A stretch of DNA of 64,000 nt from NCBI GenBank assembly GCA_006386115.1, contig VFIW01000045.1:62001-126000 (forward strand). The letters are read 5' to 3'. The position numbers were made by a program, and so were the translations under genes. Of this stretch, positions 62,741-64,000 are shown piece by piece. The notes under the pieces are model-generated. The model made no database searches. It saw only the letters and a program-made list of their open reading frames with translations, and had not been told where the DNA came from. The stretch is from Globisporangium splendens. Lineage: Eukaryota > Oomycota > Peronosporomycetes > Pythiales > Pythiaceae. Numbering within the stretch: position 1 is the first letter of the stretch; the number at the start of each line of letters is the position of its first letter.

Positions 62741-64000
62741 TGTGTGCGCAGGCGCTTCTTATCTCTCTCTCTCTCTCGGGCTTCTGCGCGCAGTTGAATA
62801 TGCGTCGCGCGCTTTGGGAGAGTCGAGCAAACGCGCCGGAAAAAGGGGATTAGAGGCTGCGCCACATCATGCAACAGGAGCATGATCACATTCATGTGTC
62901 AGGAGCGTCCAATGGGAAGAGTGACCTCGTGTATCACTCACATCAGAACAACAGCGGAAACGCTCGCAAAGCAGCATGTCGCCCCGCCCGCTAGGTTCAA
63001 CAATGCGTTCCCTTCTCATCTCGCTCTTTGCGAGACAAGCACGCACGTACAGCAACGCGTTTATGGACGGAACAAAATATACTGTGATATGTCGTTAAAG
63101 TAATGGCATTGATCATTTGATAGGGAGACACTGACTGCGTATACTTCAGTGGCGGTTAGCAGATGGTAAAGTGTCACTAAAGTGGAAAAGAGAATCCATT
63201 ATGTGGTCAGACGTGGCAGAGAAAGGACTTGAATGTTCGCTAGCACGGGATTTCTAATTTTATGGGGTGCGAGTAGGTGATCACATGTCCCAAAACAAGC
63301 GACTAATACGTTCCGGACACGCTATTTTGGATTTAAACCAGGCAAACGAAATGCTTTTAAGGTTTGACACATTCATATCACATTTCTGTTCTCGAAGCCA
63401 AATTTGAGCACACTCCAATCTGGGTCAACCTGACGGATGACGAGTGCAAGCAACTTTCAAAGCTCTTTACCGGAATCGCGAAATGGCGAAATACAACGCA
63501 AGCGGTGCAGTTCTCGACCACTGTAGTTGAACCCACAAATTTAGTTTCGGTTCTTGTGCCGGTCTGATCCAGCGTTTGGGTTGATGAGACTGCACGAGCA
63601 TGCAACATCCAACTCACTATAATCCATTCCACCGAGCTCGACAACTAGAAAGGCCAAGAATGCAAGCACGCACAACGCCGCGTTAGATGTGGGCCCGAAA
63701 CAAAAGTCTATGGTGAGTAGACTTGTCCCATTTCTCCAGAAAAGTCGAGAGCTCCTCACTATCTAGCTGTGCCTCACTGTGGCGTGCGCAGTGGTGTGGG
63801 CCACTCCACGACCAGGCAGCTTCCTCACAACCCAGATGAGCACCCCCTGGATCGCACCGTTGGTGTGGACCAACGGCGCGAGCGAGTGAACGACTGGTGG
63901 AGAGCAGCGTAGAGATGAGTGTGTTGTTTGCATACCTTACGAGCTCTCATTATTCTATTCTACAGAATCTGGTCTCGTGCGTAAAGAATACACGTAGCGA
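62741..64000. other. right-edge intergenic region
   Basis: 5' flank of the IQM-like gene and unassigned sequence. A plus-strand frame at 63364-63567 includes TPIWVNLTDDECKQLSKLF, which looks protein-like but has no recognisable family; it may be a remnant. Nothing else supported. Confidence 0.4.

Overview
The window is nuclear DNA of an oomycete, most likely in the Pythium/Phytophthora group. It is gene-dense. Most introns are short (about 50-140 bp, GT-AG) and the coding sequence is GC-rich with C/G-ending codons. Several genes carry an oomycete-type initiator (CTCAYTTYCCAATTT-like) just upstream of the ATG. The gene set also fits: bacterial-type solute-binding proteins with secretion signals, small cysteine-rich secreted proteins, an ABCA-type transporter, a multipass-membrane TKL kinase and a plant-like IQM protein. 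The genus is an inference; no species call is possible from sequence alone.

Layout. (1) 0.6-19.5 kb is an accessory-looking, secretion-rich part. It holds two tail-to-tail secreted solute-binding paralogs, four copies (A-D) of one small cysteine-rich secreted family, and a large ABCA-like transporter between copies A and B. Copies C and D are identical proteins in an inverted duplication (arms about 755 bp) around a 2.2 kb spacer that contains fold-back elements. (2) 19.5-26 kb is housekeeping: a kanadaptin-like FHA protein, a coiled-coil protein and a conserved four-exon protein. (3) 26-38.3 kb is duplicated again: two almost identical secreted neutral ceramidases in direct tandem, then an inverted pair of multipass membrane genes that both look damaged, with a retroelement-like fragment between them. 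(4) 39.4-63 kb is a compact block of ordinary genes: a SLC35F6-like transporter, a coiled-coil protein, RRP8, an AP-2 mu subunit that lacks its longin half, a TOM1/GPR137-like 7TM protein, tryptophan synthase beta, a double-PH protein, an EF-hand-like protein, a disordered Ser/Pro-rich protein, the TKL kinase and the IQM-like protein.

How the genes work together. No operon-like logic is expected in this organism. The common thread of the first 38 kb is local duplication of secreted or membrane genes (solute-binding, cysteine-rich, ceramidase, multi-TM), as expected for host- or environment-facing families. The second half is single-copy cell biology (ribosome biogenesis, endocytosis, amino-acid synthesis, signalling). 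I found no convincing new multi-gene system. The strongest leads are the perfect inverted duplication of the cysteine-rich gene, the tandem ceramidases with two clustered patches of divergence, the AP-2 mu gene without its N-terminal half, the multipass-TM kinase, and the cysteine-rich ectodomain in front of the ABCA transporter.

Exon boundaries were worked out by hand from splice consensus and reading phase, and are exact only where stated.
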